Assembly: GCA_002410935.1 (NCBI GenBank) | Contig: DHPM01000004.1 | Location: 79,851 to 111,401 of the forward strand | DNA length: 31,551 nt | Source: Caryophanales bacterium UBA5364 | Lineage (GTDB): Bacteria; Bacillota_I; Bacilli_A; RF39; UBA660 | Direction of reading: 5' to 3' | Shown: positions 21,561-30,444 of the stretch, in pieces | Layout: each line of letters opens with the position of its first letter | Position numbering within the stretch: the stretch's first letter is position 1 | Program-made: the position numbers and the translations under genes | Notes under the pieces: model-generated | Seen by the model: only the letters and a program-made list of their open reading frames with translations | What the model was told of the DNA's origin: nothing | The model's database searches: none

Positions 21561-23327
21561 ATGTTTAAAGATAAATTAAAGTTAGTACCAAATAAACCAG
21601 GATGCTATTTAATGAAAAATAGTGATGGGGTTATTATATATGTTGGAAAAGCAAAGAAGTTAAGAAATAGATTAAGTTCTTATTTTAGAGGAAAGCATAC
21701 TGGTAAAACAGCTAAATTAGTTAGTGAAATTGCTGACTTTGAATATATGGTTGTTGGTAGTGAGAAGGAATCATTAATTTTAGAATTAAACCTAATTAAA
21801 AAATATGATCCTAAATATAATATTTTACTTAGAGATGATAAAAGTTATCCTTATATTGAACTAACTAATGAGAAAGTACCTCGACTACTAATTGTTCGTA
21901 ATCTTAATCGTAAAAAGAAACATAACCTTAGATTATATGGACCATATCCTAATGTAAGTGCAGCGAGAGAAACGGTGAATTTACTTAATCGTATGTATCC
22001 TTTAAGAAAATGTAGAATATATCCTAAAGAACCTTGTCTTTATTATCATATTCATCAATGTTTAGGATATTGTGTTTTTGATATTGATGGATATCGAATT
22101 AAAGAAATGGAAGATGAAATAATTAAGTTTTTAAAAGGAGATCATTCTTTAATTACTGATCGTATTAAAACGGAAATGATTAATGAAAGTGAAAAATTAA
22201 ATTATGAAAAGGCCAAAGAATTAAAGGAATTATTAGACTATATAAATATTACTTTAGCTAAACAAAAGGTTGAGATTAATGATGATATTAATCGTGATAT
22301 CTTTGGATACTATGTTAATAATGATTATATTAGTATTCAAGTCTTCTTTATTAGAGGCGGTAAAATAGTTGAGAGGCATTCTAAAATTATGCCACTAATT
22401 GATGAACTAACAAACGAATTAACTAGATATATAGCTAATTTCTATGAAAAAGATGTCTTACTACCAAAAGAGATATTAGTTCCTGATCTAGTTGATGCAG
22501 AATTACTTGCGTCACACCTAGAAATAAATGTGAAGATACCTATTCGTGGTATTAAACATAAGTTAGTAGAAATGGCTAATAATAATGCTAAAATAGCTTT
22601 AGAAGAAAAAATTGAATTAGTTAAAAAAGAAGAAGAGAAGACTAGTGGTGCTAATACTGAATTAATGAAGTTATTAAAACTTAAAAGTTTAGACCGAATT
22701 GAAATATTTGATAACTCTAATTTATTTGGTAGTTTTAATGTATCGGGTATGGTTACTTTTATTGATGGACGACCAAGTAAAAATGATTATCGTAAGTTTA
22801 AAATTACCTTAGATAAGAATGATGACTATGGTGCAATGAGAGAAGTTATTTATCGTAGGTATTTTAAAGTACTAAAAGATAATTTAGTTAAACCTAATTT
22901 AATTATTGTTGATGGTGGTATTGGGCAAATCAATATTGCAAGAGAAGTTATTGGGAGTTTAAATTTAGATATTCCCGTTGTAGGATTAAAAAAAGATGAG
23001 TATCATCGTACTAGTAGTCTTTTAGCCTTTGATCCTATTCAAGAAATACCAATTGAAAAAAGAAGTAATCTATTTTATTACTTAGAAAGAATACAAGATG
23101 AAGTTCATAATTTTACGATTAATTATCATAAACAGATTAGAAGTAAAGGAACTTTAGAAAGTATTTTAGATAATATTGAAGGTATTGGTATTAAAAGAAA
23201 GAATGAGTTATTAAAAAAATATAAAACGATTACTAAATTAAAAGAATTAAGTATTGATGAGTTAAGTGAAATATTACCTCATAAAGTGGCTAATAACTTG
23301 TTAGAGTTTTTAAAAAATTATAAGTAA
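21561..23327 (+). CDS. uvrC: Excinuclease ABC subunit C
   Basis: 588 residues; the nuclease that makes both incisions in nucleotide excision repair with UvrA and UvrB. The N-terminal GIY-YIG domain is clear (PGCYLMKNSDGVIIYVGKA, about 13-31). A UVR motif follows near 190-220 (KLNYEKAKELKELLDYI). The RNase H-like endonuclease half contains EIFDNSNLFGS, VDGGIGQIN and GLKKDEYHRT. The C-terminus has paired helix-hairpin-helix motifs (IEGIGIKRKNELLKKY). Start ATG 21561 has GGTGATAAC upstream. An in-frame extension to 21519 reads through the neighbouring gene and is rejected. Confidence 0.97.
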   Translation: MFKDKLKLVPNKPGCYLMKNSDGVIIYVGKAKKLRNRLSSYFRGKHTGKTAKLVSEIADFEYMVVGSEKESLILELNLIKKYDPKYNILLRDDKSYPYIELTNEKVPRLLIVRNLNRKKKHNLRLYGPYPNVSAARETVNLLNRMYPLRKCRIYPKEPCLYYHIHQCLGYCVFDIDGYRIKEMEDEIIKFLKGDHSLITDRIKTEMINESEKLNYEKAKELKELLDYINITLAKQKVEINDDINRDIFGYYVNNDYISIQVFFIRGGKIVERHSKIMPLIDELTNELTRYIANFYEKDVLLPKEILVPDLVDAELLASHLEINVKIPIRGIKHKLVEMANNNAKIALEEKIELVKKEEEKTSGANTELMKLLKLKSLDRIEIFDNSNLFGSFNVSGMVTFIDGRPSKNDYRKFKITLDKNDDYGAMREVIYRRYFKVLKDNLVKPNLIIVDGGIGQINIAREVIGSLNLDIPVVGLKKDEYHRTSSLLAFDPIQEIPIEKRSNLFYYLERIQDEVHNFTINYHKQIRSKGTLESILDNIEGIGIKRKNELLKKYKTITKLKELSIDELSEILPHKVANNLLEFLKNYK

Positions 23328-23350
23328 ACAACATTTTAAATGTTGTTTTT
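23327..23350 (+). terminator. Intrinsic terminator of uvrC
   Basis: ACAACATTT / AAATGTTGT stem followed by TTTTT. Confidence 0.85.
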
Positions 23351-23385
23351 ATATAACTTTTAATGAGTTTTAAATAAAAATTTGT

Positions 23386-23409
23386 TATAATGGTAGTGGT
23401 GATGTTATG
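23386..23409 (+). promoter_or_regulatory. Compact promoter/start module of mutL
   Basis: TATAAT (23386-23391), 6 nt, GGTGAT, 3 nt, ATG (23407). The predicted leader is only about 9 nt. Confidence 0.65.
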
Positions 23410-25158
23410 TCAAATATAAAGGTAATGGATGAACTATTAGCAAATAAAATAGCTGCTGGTGAAGTTGTTGAAAGATGTTCATCAGTTGTTAAAGAGTTAG
23501 TGGAAAATAGTATTGATGCTGGTAGTACGGAAATAAAAATAGAGTTAGTTGAAGCTGGTACTAAATCAATTAGAGTAACGGATAATGGTAAAGGGATGGA
23601 TGAAGAAGATGCCATATTAGCTTTTTCTAGGCATGCTACAAGTAAAATATTAGATGAAGATGATTTATATAGTATTAATACTTTAGGGTTTAGAGGTGAG
23701 GCTTTACCATCGATTGCTAGTGTTAGTGATATTGTGTTAAAGACTTCAACTGGTGAAGTTGGTAATATTATTCATTATAAAGGTGGTCGATTAGTTAGTA
23801 ATCAAAAAGGTGATTCAAGGGTAGGTACTGTTATAGCTGTTAATGATCTTTTTTATAATACTCCTGCTCGTCTAAAATATTTAAAAAGTTTGTATACAGA
23901 ATTAGCGAATATAACTGATTATATTAATAAAATAACTTTATCTCATCCTGATATTAAGTTTACTTTAATAAATAATGGAAATGTTTTATTAGATACTGAT
24001 GGTAGTGGTAATTTACTAAAAACAATTAAGAGTGTCTATGGTTTAGATGTAACTAAAAAAATGATTGAAGTAAGTGCTAGTGACAGTGATTATGAAGTTA
24101 GTGGTTATATTAGTATGCCAGAAATTAATCGTTCTAACCGTAATAATATGGTTACGATTGTTAATGGTCGAGTAGTTAGAAATACCGAATTAAATAGATA
24201 TATTAATGATGCTTACCACACTTATAAACCAGATAATAGATATCCTATTGTTGTATTAAATATTGAAGTTGATCCAAGTTTAATCGATGTCAATATTCAT
24301 CCAACTAAAATGGATATTAAGTTTGGGAAAATGGAAGAGCTTTGTTCATTAATTAGTGATATGATAAAAAAATCATTAAACACTAGAACTTTAATTCCTA
24401 AAATGGAAGTAAAAGAGGTAGTTCCTAATGATAATTATCAAGAATTAAAATTAGATTTTAGTCAAATCTTTGAATCATCAACGCCATATGAATCAGCAGT
24501 TGAAGAAGAAGTAATATTAATTAATGAAGATTTAATCGAATCTAAAGAAGTAGTAGAAGAGGTAAAGAATCGATTACCAGAATTATATCCTGTTGGATTA
24601 GTTCATGGAACTTATATTATTTGTCAAAATGATTTAGGAATGTATATTATTGATCAACATGCGGCTAAAGAGCGTGTTAATTATGAAATATATAAAGATA
24701 AATTAGGTCATCCTGATAATAATAGTATTGCTTTACTTTTACCGATAACCATTGAGTTATCTAATAATGAATTTATTATCTTAAGAGAAAACATTGATAT
24801 CTTAAGAAAAATGAATTTTGAAGTAGAAGAATTTGGTATTAATTCTATTATTATAAAGGCCCATCCAACTTGGTTACCTGCACATCAAGAGGATGAGGCA
24901 ATTAGAAAAATTATTGAAGTCATTATTAGTTATGAGAAAGACTTTAATATTGAAAAGTTTAATGAAAAGATTGCCATTATGTTAAGTTGTAAAATGAGTA
25001 TTAAAGCTAATCAAAATATTACTATTGAAGAAATGGAAAACTTAATTAGTGATTTAAGAAAATGCTCTAATCCATTTAATTGTCCTCATGGTAGACCGAC
25101 GATTATTACTTTTACTAATTATGAATTAGAGAAGATGTTTAAACGAAGTGGATTTTAA
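23407..25158 (+). CDS. mutL: DNA mismatch repair protein MutL (endonuclease type)
   Basis: 583 residues. The N-terminal GHKL ATPase shows KIAAGEVVERCSSVVKELVENSIDAGS, DNGKGM and GFRGEAL. The C-terminal domain holds the endonuclease motif DQHAAKERVNYE (D416-H418, E422) and the late CPHGRP (559-564), which places it among MutL proteins that nick DNA themselves, as expected where MutH is absent. It has its own promoter and follows uvrC. No mutS is present in this window, although mutS commonly precedes mutL in Firmicutes. Confidence 0.97.
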   Translation: MSNIKVMDELLANKIAAGEVVERCSSVVKELVENSIDAGSTEIKIELVEAGTKSIRVTDNGKGMDEEDAILAFSRHATSKILDEDDLYSINTLGFRGEALPSIASVSDIVLKTSTGEVGNIIHYKGGRLVSNQKGDSRVGTVIAVNDLFYNTPARLKYLKSLYTELANITDYINKITLSHPDIKFTLINNGNVLLDTDGSGNLLKTIKSVYGLDVTKKMIEVSASDSDYEVSGYISMPEINRSNRNNMVTIVNGRVVRNTELNRYINDAYHTYKPDNRYPIVVLNIEVDPSLIDVNIHPTKMDIKFGKMEELCSLISDMIKKSLNTRTLIPKMEVKEVVPNDNYQELKLDFSQIFESSTPYESAVEEEVILINEDLIESKEVVEEVKNRLPELYPVGLVHGTYIICQNDLGMYIIDQHAAKERVNYEIYKDKLGHPDNNSIALLLPITIELSNNEFIILRENIDILRKMNFEVEEFGINSIIIKAHPTWLPAHQEDEAIRKIIEVIISYEKDFNIEKFNEKIAIMLSCKMSIKANQNITIEEMENLISDLRKCSNPFNCPHGRPTIITFTNYELEKMFKRSGF

Positions 25159-25171
25159 ATTATATCCAATA

Positions 25172-25205
25172 AAAAAAACAGATAAATAATCTGTTTTTAT
25201 TTTTG
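25172..25205. terminator. Shared terminator of mutL and the lipoprotein gene
   Basis: AAACAGAT / ATCTGTTT stem with a 5-nt loop, flanked by A and T runs on both sides. The minus-strand stop at 25197 lies in its right arm. Confidence 0.85.
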
Positions 25206-25925
25206 GGGTTCGTATTTGTTCTTAAATTCTTTAACTAGTGTTTTACAACTAGTAGCTCCAAATTCATTTATCGTATGTTCTTCATCACACATATGGTCAT
25301 GAATCATATAAGCTAAACAAAAATAAGTATCAAATAAGCTTTGTTCTGGATCTAAAGTAGTAACGATATTACCAAAATTATCTTGCCATTCTTCATCATC
25401 CATACCTCTTGGTAACTGTTGTTCAACAATTAGATTGTTTAATTCATTTAAGATAATATTACTATCTAAATTAGTATTTTTTAATTTTTTGTAGGCTGAA
25501 GCTGCATAACTAAGTTGTATTTGATAAGCATTTTCATCAAGTACATTATTGATTTCATTGAAGTGCTCCATATAATAATCATTTAAGTCTTCAATTGTTG
25601 GCATACTATCTAGCAATGTTAAGAACTCATCTAAGTTGTTTACTTCGCTTATAATTGTTGGTTCAACAACTGTTTCTGAATGTACTACTTCTTCTAATTC
25701 TTGTTCTTCAATTATTTCTTCATTAGTTACAATAACTATTGTATTATCATTTTGTTCAATGTTGTTTTCTTCTTTTACTAGTTCAATAGTAGAAGTAAAA
25801 GTTGGTTGGACTATTTCCATATTTTCCTTTTCAATTGGTTTAGCACATCCGGTAAAGGAAATTAATTGTAAGGCAATTAACGATGTAGACAATAATTTCT
25901 TATAATTAATTGTCTTAATTTTCAT
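25197..25925 (-). CDS. Predicted lipoprotein of unknown function
   Basis: 242 residues. A lipoprotein signal peptide ends at the lipobox SFTGC with C27 as the lipid-bearing residue. An acidic Glu/Val/Ile-rich linker of about 60 residues follows, then a helical domain (about 95-240) that I do not recognise. Start ATG 25925 is behind GGGAG; a longer in-frame reading to 25964 adds 13 residues before a normal signal peptide and is rejected. It is anchored on the outer face of the membrane. It is monocistronic, and the coat-gene terminator lies upstream. Confidence 0.75.
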   Translation of the reverse strand: MKIKTINYKKLLSTSLIALQLISFTGCAKPIEKENMEIVQPTFTSTIELVKEENNIEQNDNTIVIVTNEEIIEEQELEEVVHSETVVEPTIISEVNNLDEFLTLLDSMPTIEDLNDYYMEHFNEINNVLDENAYQIQLSYAASAYKKLKNTNLDSNIILNELNNLIVEQQLPRGMDDEEWQDNFGNIVTTLDPEQSLFDTYFCLAYMIHDHMCDEEHTINEFGATSCKTLVKEFKNKYEPQK

Positions 25926-25987
25926 ATATTCTCCCTCTTTCACAAAACGACTATATATTATCACTACTAAATATAAATGTCAAATTA

Positions 25988-26014
25988 TGAAAAAAAGAAT
26001 GAATATCATTCTTA
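25988..26014 (-). terminator. Terminator of the coat protein pair
   Basis: On the minus strand AAGAATGA / TCATTCTT with a 3-nt loop, followed by a U run. It overlaps the stop codon at 26012. Confidence 0.85.
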
Positions 26015-26329
26015 TTGGGGTAGTTCAGTTAATTTTTGAGATAGTTCATTCATTTTTTGTGTTACTTTAGTTGCTTCTGCCTTTTCTAAACAATACCAAC
26101 CCTTTTGAAACATTAAGTTATATAGTTGTCTAGCAGAATTTTTTGATTCAGTAAACATATCAAAGATATCTTGAAATAATGCTTGATGACTAGCTTCACT
26201 GATAGCAGTAGCTAAGTTATTTGAAATATTTTTTTCACATTCTAAAACATCATTTAGATAATCTCGGTCATTCATTTCAGGAGTAGATGGTACTTCAACT
26301 TTTGGGTTTTCAACCTTATTATTATCCAT
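26012..26329 (-). CDS. CotF-family spore coat protein
   Basis: 105 residues. The segment NDRDYLNDVLECEKNISNNLATAISEASHQ, followed by a FTESKNSARQLYNLMFQKGWY-type block, is characteristic of the Coat F domain, a ferritin-like helical bundle found in spore coat proteins. The N-terminal 25 residues are Pro/Glu-rich. Start ATG 26329 overlaps the preceding stop by 8 nt and has AAGGAGG at 9 nt. Earlier in-frame ATGs at 26335 and 26347 are too close to or ahead of this site. It is paired with a second small coat-type gene. Confidence 0.85.
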   Translation of the reverse strand: MDNNKVENPKVEVPSTPEMNDRDYLNDVLECEKNISNNLATAISEASHQALFQDIFDMFTESKNSARQLYNLMFQKGWYCLEKAEATKVTQKMNELSQKLTELPQ

Positions 26330-26540
26330 TAGCATTTCCTCCTTCATTTAGTATATTAGTAATCTTCCTACAATGTTTAGCGTGCATAGCAGCGACAATG
26401 GTTAATACTTCTTTAATATTAGGATCAGTTACTTCATTACTATAGTGAGTTGCTTTTTTAGAAGCGGTAAACATCCATTCAAACATATCACTAAGATACA
26501 TTAAATCTTTAGTTGATATCATTTTTGGTACACTATCCAT
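26322..26540 (-). CDS. Small coat-associated protein (CotF-like partner)
   Basis: 72 residues, helical, with MISTKDLMYLSDMFEWMFTA and a later HAKHCRKITNIL. These recall the short proteins found beside CotF-domain genes in spore-forming Clostridia and Bacilli. ATG 26540 is preceded by AAAGGAATG. It is the first gene of the pair, and its stop overlaps the CotF start. A sigma-F/G-like element (TGTATA 26591-26586, 17 nt, CATGATA 26568-26562) precedes it, but that match is weak. Confidence 0.7.
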   Translation of the reverse strand: MDSVPKMISTKDLMYLSDMFEWMFTASKKATHYSNEVTDPNIKEVLTIVAAMHAKHCRKITNILNEGGNANG

Positions 26541-26629
26541 AAAATCATTCCTTTCAGTAATTATCATGGTGAAAAAGCATAAAAATATACAAACAATTAT
26601 AAAATGGTTATCTTTTATAAAAAATATGA

Positions 26630-26635
26630 TATAAT
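26630..26635 (+). promoter_or_regulatory. proS promoter -10
   Basis: Extended TGA-TATAAT at 26630-26635. The predicted +1 coincides with the ATG of a tiny frame MKKLKWEW (26642-26668) that ends 1 nt before the proS start. Confidence 0.55.
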
Positions 26636-26669
26636 GTTTCTATGAAAAAACTGAAATGGGAGTGGTAGA

Positions 26670-28358
26670 ATGAAATTAAAAGACAGTTTTTTTTACACCA
26701 TTAGAGAAGACATCAAAGATGAAGAATCTAAAAGTGGTAAATTATTAGTTAGAAGTGGTATGGTCAAAAAGGTCAGTAATGGTATTTATATGTATATGCC
26801 ATTAGGCTTAAAAGTTCTAAATAACATCAATAATATTATCCGTGAAGAAATGAATAATACTGGTGCTTGTGAAGTTTTAATGCCTTGTATGATACCTGAA
26901 GATGTATACGTAAATAGTGGTCGTCGTGATAACTTTGGCGATAGTATGTTTAGCTTACAAGACCGTTATAAACGTGATTATGTTTTAGGGCCAACTCATG
27001 AAGAATTATTTGCAGTCGCAGCTTCAATGAAAATAAAATCTTATAAAGATATGCCATTTAACTTATACCAAATTGGAACAAAATATCGAGATGAACCACG
27101 CCCCCGTTTTGGATTGATCAGAGTTAGAGAATTTGCAATGAAAGATGCTTATTCATTTGATATTGATGAAGCTGGATTAGATGTTGCTTATCAAAAGATG
27201 TTTAATGCTTATAAGAAGATTTTTGATCGTATGGGAATTGATTATAAAATAGTCAAAGCTGATACTGGATCAATGGGTGGAAGTTTAAGTGAAGAGTTTC
27301 AAGCCGTAACTGAAATTGGTGAAGATACTTTAGTCTTATGTCATAAATGTGACTATGCATCTAATATTGAAGTTAGTGCTTGTATTCCATATACTACTAA
27401 TAATAAAGAAACTTTATTAAGTAAGGAATTAGTTGAAACACCAAGTGCTGGGACCATTGAAGAAGTTGTAAAATATTTAGGGCTTTCGGCTGATAAATTT
27501 GTTAAAACATTAATATATAATTGTGATAATAAATTTTACGCTGTTTTAGTCCCAGGTGATCGTGATGTAAATGAAGTTAAATTAGGTAAACTATTAGGTG
27601 CTAGTGAAGTTGCTTTAGCTGATTTTGCTGATGTTGAAAGAATCACAAATGCTAAAGTCGGTTTCGCAGGACCAATTGATATTAATATTCCTATCATTAT
27701 GGATAATAATATTGAAGCAATGACTAATTTTATTGTTGGTTCTAATAAGAGTGATTATCACTATAAGAATGTAAATTTAACTGATTTTAAATATGACCAA
27801 AAAGGTGATATTATAAATGTTAAAGAAGGAGATAAGTGTCCTAAGTGTGGTCAACCATTATACTTTAAAAAAGGAATTGAAATAGGTAATACTTTTAAAT
27901 TAGGTACTAAATATTCAATTAGTTTAGGATTATATTATTTAGATCAAAATAATCAATCAAATCCTGTGGTAATGGGTTCTTATGGAATCGGACCAGGACG
28001 TGTTATGGCTTCTATTGTTGAACAAATGGGTGACGATAAAGGGATTGTTTGGCCATATAACATTGCACCATATAAAGTAGGGATTGTCTTAATCGATGTT
28101 CATGATGAAGAACAAGTAAAGGTAGCAGAATATTTATATGATGAACTAAATGGTATGGGGATAGAAACAATCTTAGATAATCGTGATACTAGAGCTGGTG
28201 TTAAATTCAATGATATGGATTTAATTGGTACTCCAATTAGAATTGTTGTTGGTAAAAAGGTAAACGAAAATATGGTTGAATTTAAATTAAGAACATCAGA
28301 TGAAAGTGAAGACATTAAAGTTGAAAAAGTAATAGAAAAAATTAAGAGTTTCTCTTAA
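26670..28358 (+). CDS. proS: Prolyl-tRNA synthetase, bacterial type with editing domain
   Basis: 562 residues, a class II synthetase charging tRNA-Pro. Motif 2 is seen in YRDEPRPRFGLIRVREFAMKD and motif 3 near VMGSYGIGPGRV. Between them lies the YbaK-type insertion that hydrolyses Ala-tRNA-Pro (about 230-385; KYLGLSADKFVKTLIY, DRDVNEVKLGKLLGA). The CHKCDYASN and CPKCGQPLY pairs flank it. The C-terminal anticodon-binding domain contains LDNRDTRAGVKFNDMDLIG. This is the longer bacterial ProS, not the archaeal-type enzyme. It has a GGGAGTGG Shine-Dalgarno sequence and is followed by a terminator overlapping the stop. Confidence 0.97.
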   Translation: MKLKDSFFYTIREDIKDEESKSGKLLVRSGMVKKVSNGIYMYMPLGLKVLNNINNIIREEMNNTGACEVLMPCMIPEDVYVNSGRRDNFGDSMFSLQDRYKRDYVLGPTHEELFAVAASMKIKSYKDMPFNLYQIGTKYRDEPRPRFGLIRVREFAMKDAYSFDIDEAGLDVAYQKMFNAYKKIFDRMGIDYKIVKADTGSMGGSLSEEFQAVTEIGEDTLVLCHKCDYASNIEVSACIPYTTNNKETLLSKELVETPSAGTIEEVVKYLGLSADKFVKTLIYNCDNKFYAVLVPGDRDVNEVKLGKLLGASEVALADFADVERITNAKVGFAGPIDINIPIIMDNNIEAMTNFIVGSNKSDYHYKNVNLTDFKYDQKGDIINVKEGDKCPKCGQPLYFKKGIEIGNTFKLGTKYSISLGLYYLDQNNQSNPVVMGSYGIGPGRVMASIVEQMGDDKGIVWPYNIAPYKVGIVLIDVHDEEQVKVAEYLYDELNGMGIETILDNRDTRAGVKFNDMDLIGTPIRIVVGKKVNENMVEFKLRTSDESEDIKVEKVIEKIKSFS

Positions 28359-28365
28359 TTTTTTT
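28339..28365 (+). terminator. Intrinsic terminator of proS
   Basis: AAATTAAGAG / CTCTTAATTT stem with a 3-nt loop, then T5. It includes the proS stop codon. Confidence 0.85.
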
Positions 28366-28391
28366 CGACAATTAAAGACTAATTATTATTG

Positions 28392-28415
28392 TAAAATAAA
28401 ATAGGTGATAATATG
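28392..28415 (+). promoter_or_regulatory. Compact promoter/start module of the SPOR protein gene
   Basis: TAAAAT (28392-28397), 6 nt, GGTGAT, 3 nt, ATG (28413). Confidence 0.5.
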
Positions 28416-28880
28416 AAAAAATATTTGTCAGTAATTTTAGGAGCAGTAATAGTTGGTTTTTTGTTGTCTCAATTTATGATTAATCAGTATGAAAAGAAAG
28501 AAAAATTATTAACAGTTTTTAACCGTGGTGAAAAAGTATATTTAATTCAACAAGGGGTATATTCTAGTGAAGAGAGTGTTTTAAAGAATACCATGGATTT
28601 TAGTTATTATATTACAAGTATTGAAAATAATATGTATTATGTTTATATTGGTGTTACTAAAGATTTAGATAATATTAAAAAACTTCAAGGATATTTCGAT
28701 AAGATGGGTTATATTACTTATAGTAAGGAAGTATTTGTTACTAATAAATCATTCTTAGAAATATTAGAACAATATGATAATTTATTAAAAACAACTACAG
28801 ATAATGCCATTATTAGTGCTATTTGTAATCAGACATTAAGTAAGTATGAGGAGTTGGTTGTTGGTGACAATAAAGATTAA
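28413..28880 (+). CDS. SPOR-domain membrane protein (SpoIIB-like by position)
   Basis: 155 residues: a cytoplasmic N-terminus, one membrane helix (about 5-22) and an extracytoplasmic SPOR-type domain (YLIQQGVYSSEES; MYYVYIGVTKDLDNIKKLQGYF). SPOR domains bind septal peptidoglycan stripped of stem peptides. In Bacillus subtilis the SPOR protein SpoIIB sits just before maf-radC-mreBCD, and here the gene directly precedes radC. A SpoIIB-type role in septal wall remodelling at engulfment is therefore inferred from domain plus position. It is much shorter than B. subtilis SpoIIB. Its end overlaps radC. Confidence 0.75.
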   Translation: MKKYLSVILGAVIVGFLLSQFMINQYEKKEKLLTVFNRGEKVYLIQQGVYSSEESVLKNTMDFSYYITSIENNMYYVYIGVTKDLDNIKKLQGYFDKMGYITYSKEVFVTNKSFLEILEQYDNLLKTTTDNAIISAICNQTLSKYEELVVGDNKD

Positions 28881-29547
28881 GGATTTACCCATAGAAGATA
28901 GACCAAGAGAAAGATTAATTAGTAAAGGTGCAGAAAATTTAAGTAATGAAGAGTTAATATCAATATTAATTAGAACAGGATATAAAAATGAATCGGCTAA
29001 AAATGTGGCAACTAAGTTATTATCCAAGTATGGCAACATTAATAATTTTAAAGAATTAAATTATAATGATTTAATAAAAATTAAAGGGATTGGTAAATCA
29101 AAAGCATGTGATTTAATCGCAGCTGTAGAATTAGGTAAAAGGATTAATAAAGAAATAACATCTCTTAATAATCTAAAAATGAATAATTCAACTATTATTT
29201 ATAATTATTATCATGATCTTCTTAATAGTAAAAAGCAAGAGTGTTTTTATTGCGTTTATTTAGATACAAATAAAAGAATTATTAAAGACAAATTACTTTT
29301 TATGGGAACATTAAACCAAAGTTTAGTTCATCCTCGTGAAATATTTAAAGAAGCTTATTTAGTAAGTGCTTCTGCTATTGTTTGTGTTCATAATCATCCT
29401 AGTGGTAATGTACTACCTAGTTTAGATGATATTAATTTGACTAAAGCTTTAGTTGAAGTAGGCAAAGTTTTAGGGGTTGAAGTGATTGATCATATTATTA
29501 TTGGGAAGCATAATTACTATAGTTTTTTTGAAAATAATGATATTTAG
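28861..29547 (+). CDS. radC: RadC/JAB-domain protein
   Basis: About 228 residues. The N-terminal helix-hairpin-helix contains IKGIGKSKACDLIAA. The C-terminal MPN/JAMM domain has the metal motif HNHPSG followed by the SLDD acidic end. The start is ambiguous. The Shine-Dalgarno GAGGAG at 28848-28853 favours TTG 28861 or GTG 28864; an upstream ATG at 28846 touches that Shine-Dalgarno sequence. Either start overlaps the SPOR gene and gives the usual IKDLPIEDRPRERL N-terminus. The family's role is unsettled; it is not a proven repair enzyme. Confidence 0.9.
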   Translation: MVTIKIKDLPIEDRPRERLISKGAENLSNEELISILIRTGYKNESAKNVATKLLSKYGNINNFKELNYNDLIKIKGIGKSKACDLIAAVELGKRINKEITSLNNLKMNNSTIIYNYYHDLLNSKKQECFYCVYLDTNKRIIKDKLLFMGTLNQSLVHPREIFKEAYLVSASAIVCVHNHPSGNVLPSLDDINLTKALVEVGKVLGVEVIDHIIIGKHNYYSFFENNDI

Positions 29548-29570
29548 TAGGAATTTAGCCAATTTTATAT

Positions 29571-29595
29571 TATAATTTATATAGGTGATAAAATG
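29571..29595 (+). promoter_or_regulatory. Compact promoter/start module of mreC
   Basis: TATAAT (29571-29576), 7 nt, GGTGAT, 3 nt, ATG (29593). Confidence 0.6.
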
Positions 29596-30444
29596 ACAAA
29601 TAAAAAGTTAGAAAAAAAATATATTATTTTAATAGTGCTAGTATGCGTTGCTATCTTTTTAGGTGTCGTTACTAAAATAGTTAATGAAGACAGAAAATTA
29701 AATCCTCTTGAACAAGGTGTTAAAGATATTGTGATTAGTATTAATAAAGTTATTAATGTTCCAATTAATTATGTTAAAAACAAAATAACAGAAGCTAATG
29801 AGAAAGAAGATCTATATAATAAGTATAAGAAATTACAAGAACAAGTTGATAGTTATTATAATAATGTTGCTAAGATAAATGAATTAGAAAAGGAAAACAA
29901 GGAACTTAAAAAGTTACTAGAAATAGATTATACGTTATCTGATTATACTTATTTAAATGCCTTAGTCGTTAATCGAAATATTGGATATTGGTATAATACT
30001 ATTACGATTGATAAAGGTCGCAATAGTGGGATAACTGAGAATATTCCGGTTGTTAATGGTGTTGGATTAGTAGGTAAGATTATTAAAACAACTAATTTTT
30101 CTAGTACGATTAAATTATTAACAAGTGAAGAATTAAATAGTAAAATATCAATTAAAATTAAAGTAGATGATAAACATATATATGGGTTACTTACTGGTTA
30201 TAAAAAAGATAAGAACCGATTTATTATTGAAGGTATTTCTGAAGATATTGAAATACCAGTTGATGCTTTAGTTACGACAACTGGTATGGGAGATGTTTTT
30301 CCTAGTGGTATTATAATTGGTAAAGTAAAAAGCGTGGGGACTGACAACTTTGACTTAGCCAAAATTGTTGAAGTAGAATCAAGTGTTGACTTTAATGATA
30401 TTAGTTTTGTTACTGTTTTAAAAAGAAAGGCTATTAAAGAATGA
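29593..30444 (+). CDS. mreC: Rod shape-determining protein MreC
   Basis: 283 residues: a membrane helix (about 9-28), a coiled coil (about 66-110, Glu/Lys/Leu-rich) and a beta-barrel domain (about 118-280) with VVNRNIGYWYNTITIDKG, VVNGVGLVGKI and SGIIIGKV. This is standard MreC, which organises the lateral wall elongation machinery outside the membrane. It overlaps mreD by 4 nt. The usual upstream mreB is missing here; radC is the direct neighbour. Confidence 0.95.
   Translation: MTNKKLEKKYIILIVLVCVAIFLGVVTKIVNEDRKLNPLEQGVKDIVISINKVINVPINYVKNKITEANEKEDLYNKYKKLQEQVDSYYNNVAKINELEKENKELKKLLEIDYTLSDYTYLNALVVNRNIGYWYNTITIDKGRNSGITENIPVVNGVGLVGKIIKTTNFSSTIKLLTSEELNSKISIKIKVDDKHIYGLLTGYKKDKNRFIIEGISEDIEIPVDALVTTTGMGDVFPSGIIIGKVKSVGTDNFDLAKIVEVESSVDFNDISFVTVLKRKAIKE

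Noticed and set aside
23385..23615. A minus-strand frame over the start of mutL
   Set aside because: It is antisense to the highly conserved GHKL ATPase coding region and has no supporting signals.
25636..25905. An 89-codon plus-strand frame rich in Ser/Thr/Val
   Set aside because: It is the complement of the Glu/Asn-rich lipoprotein linker, with no ribosome-binding site.
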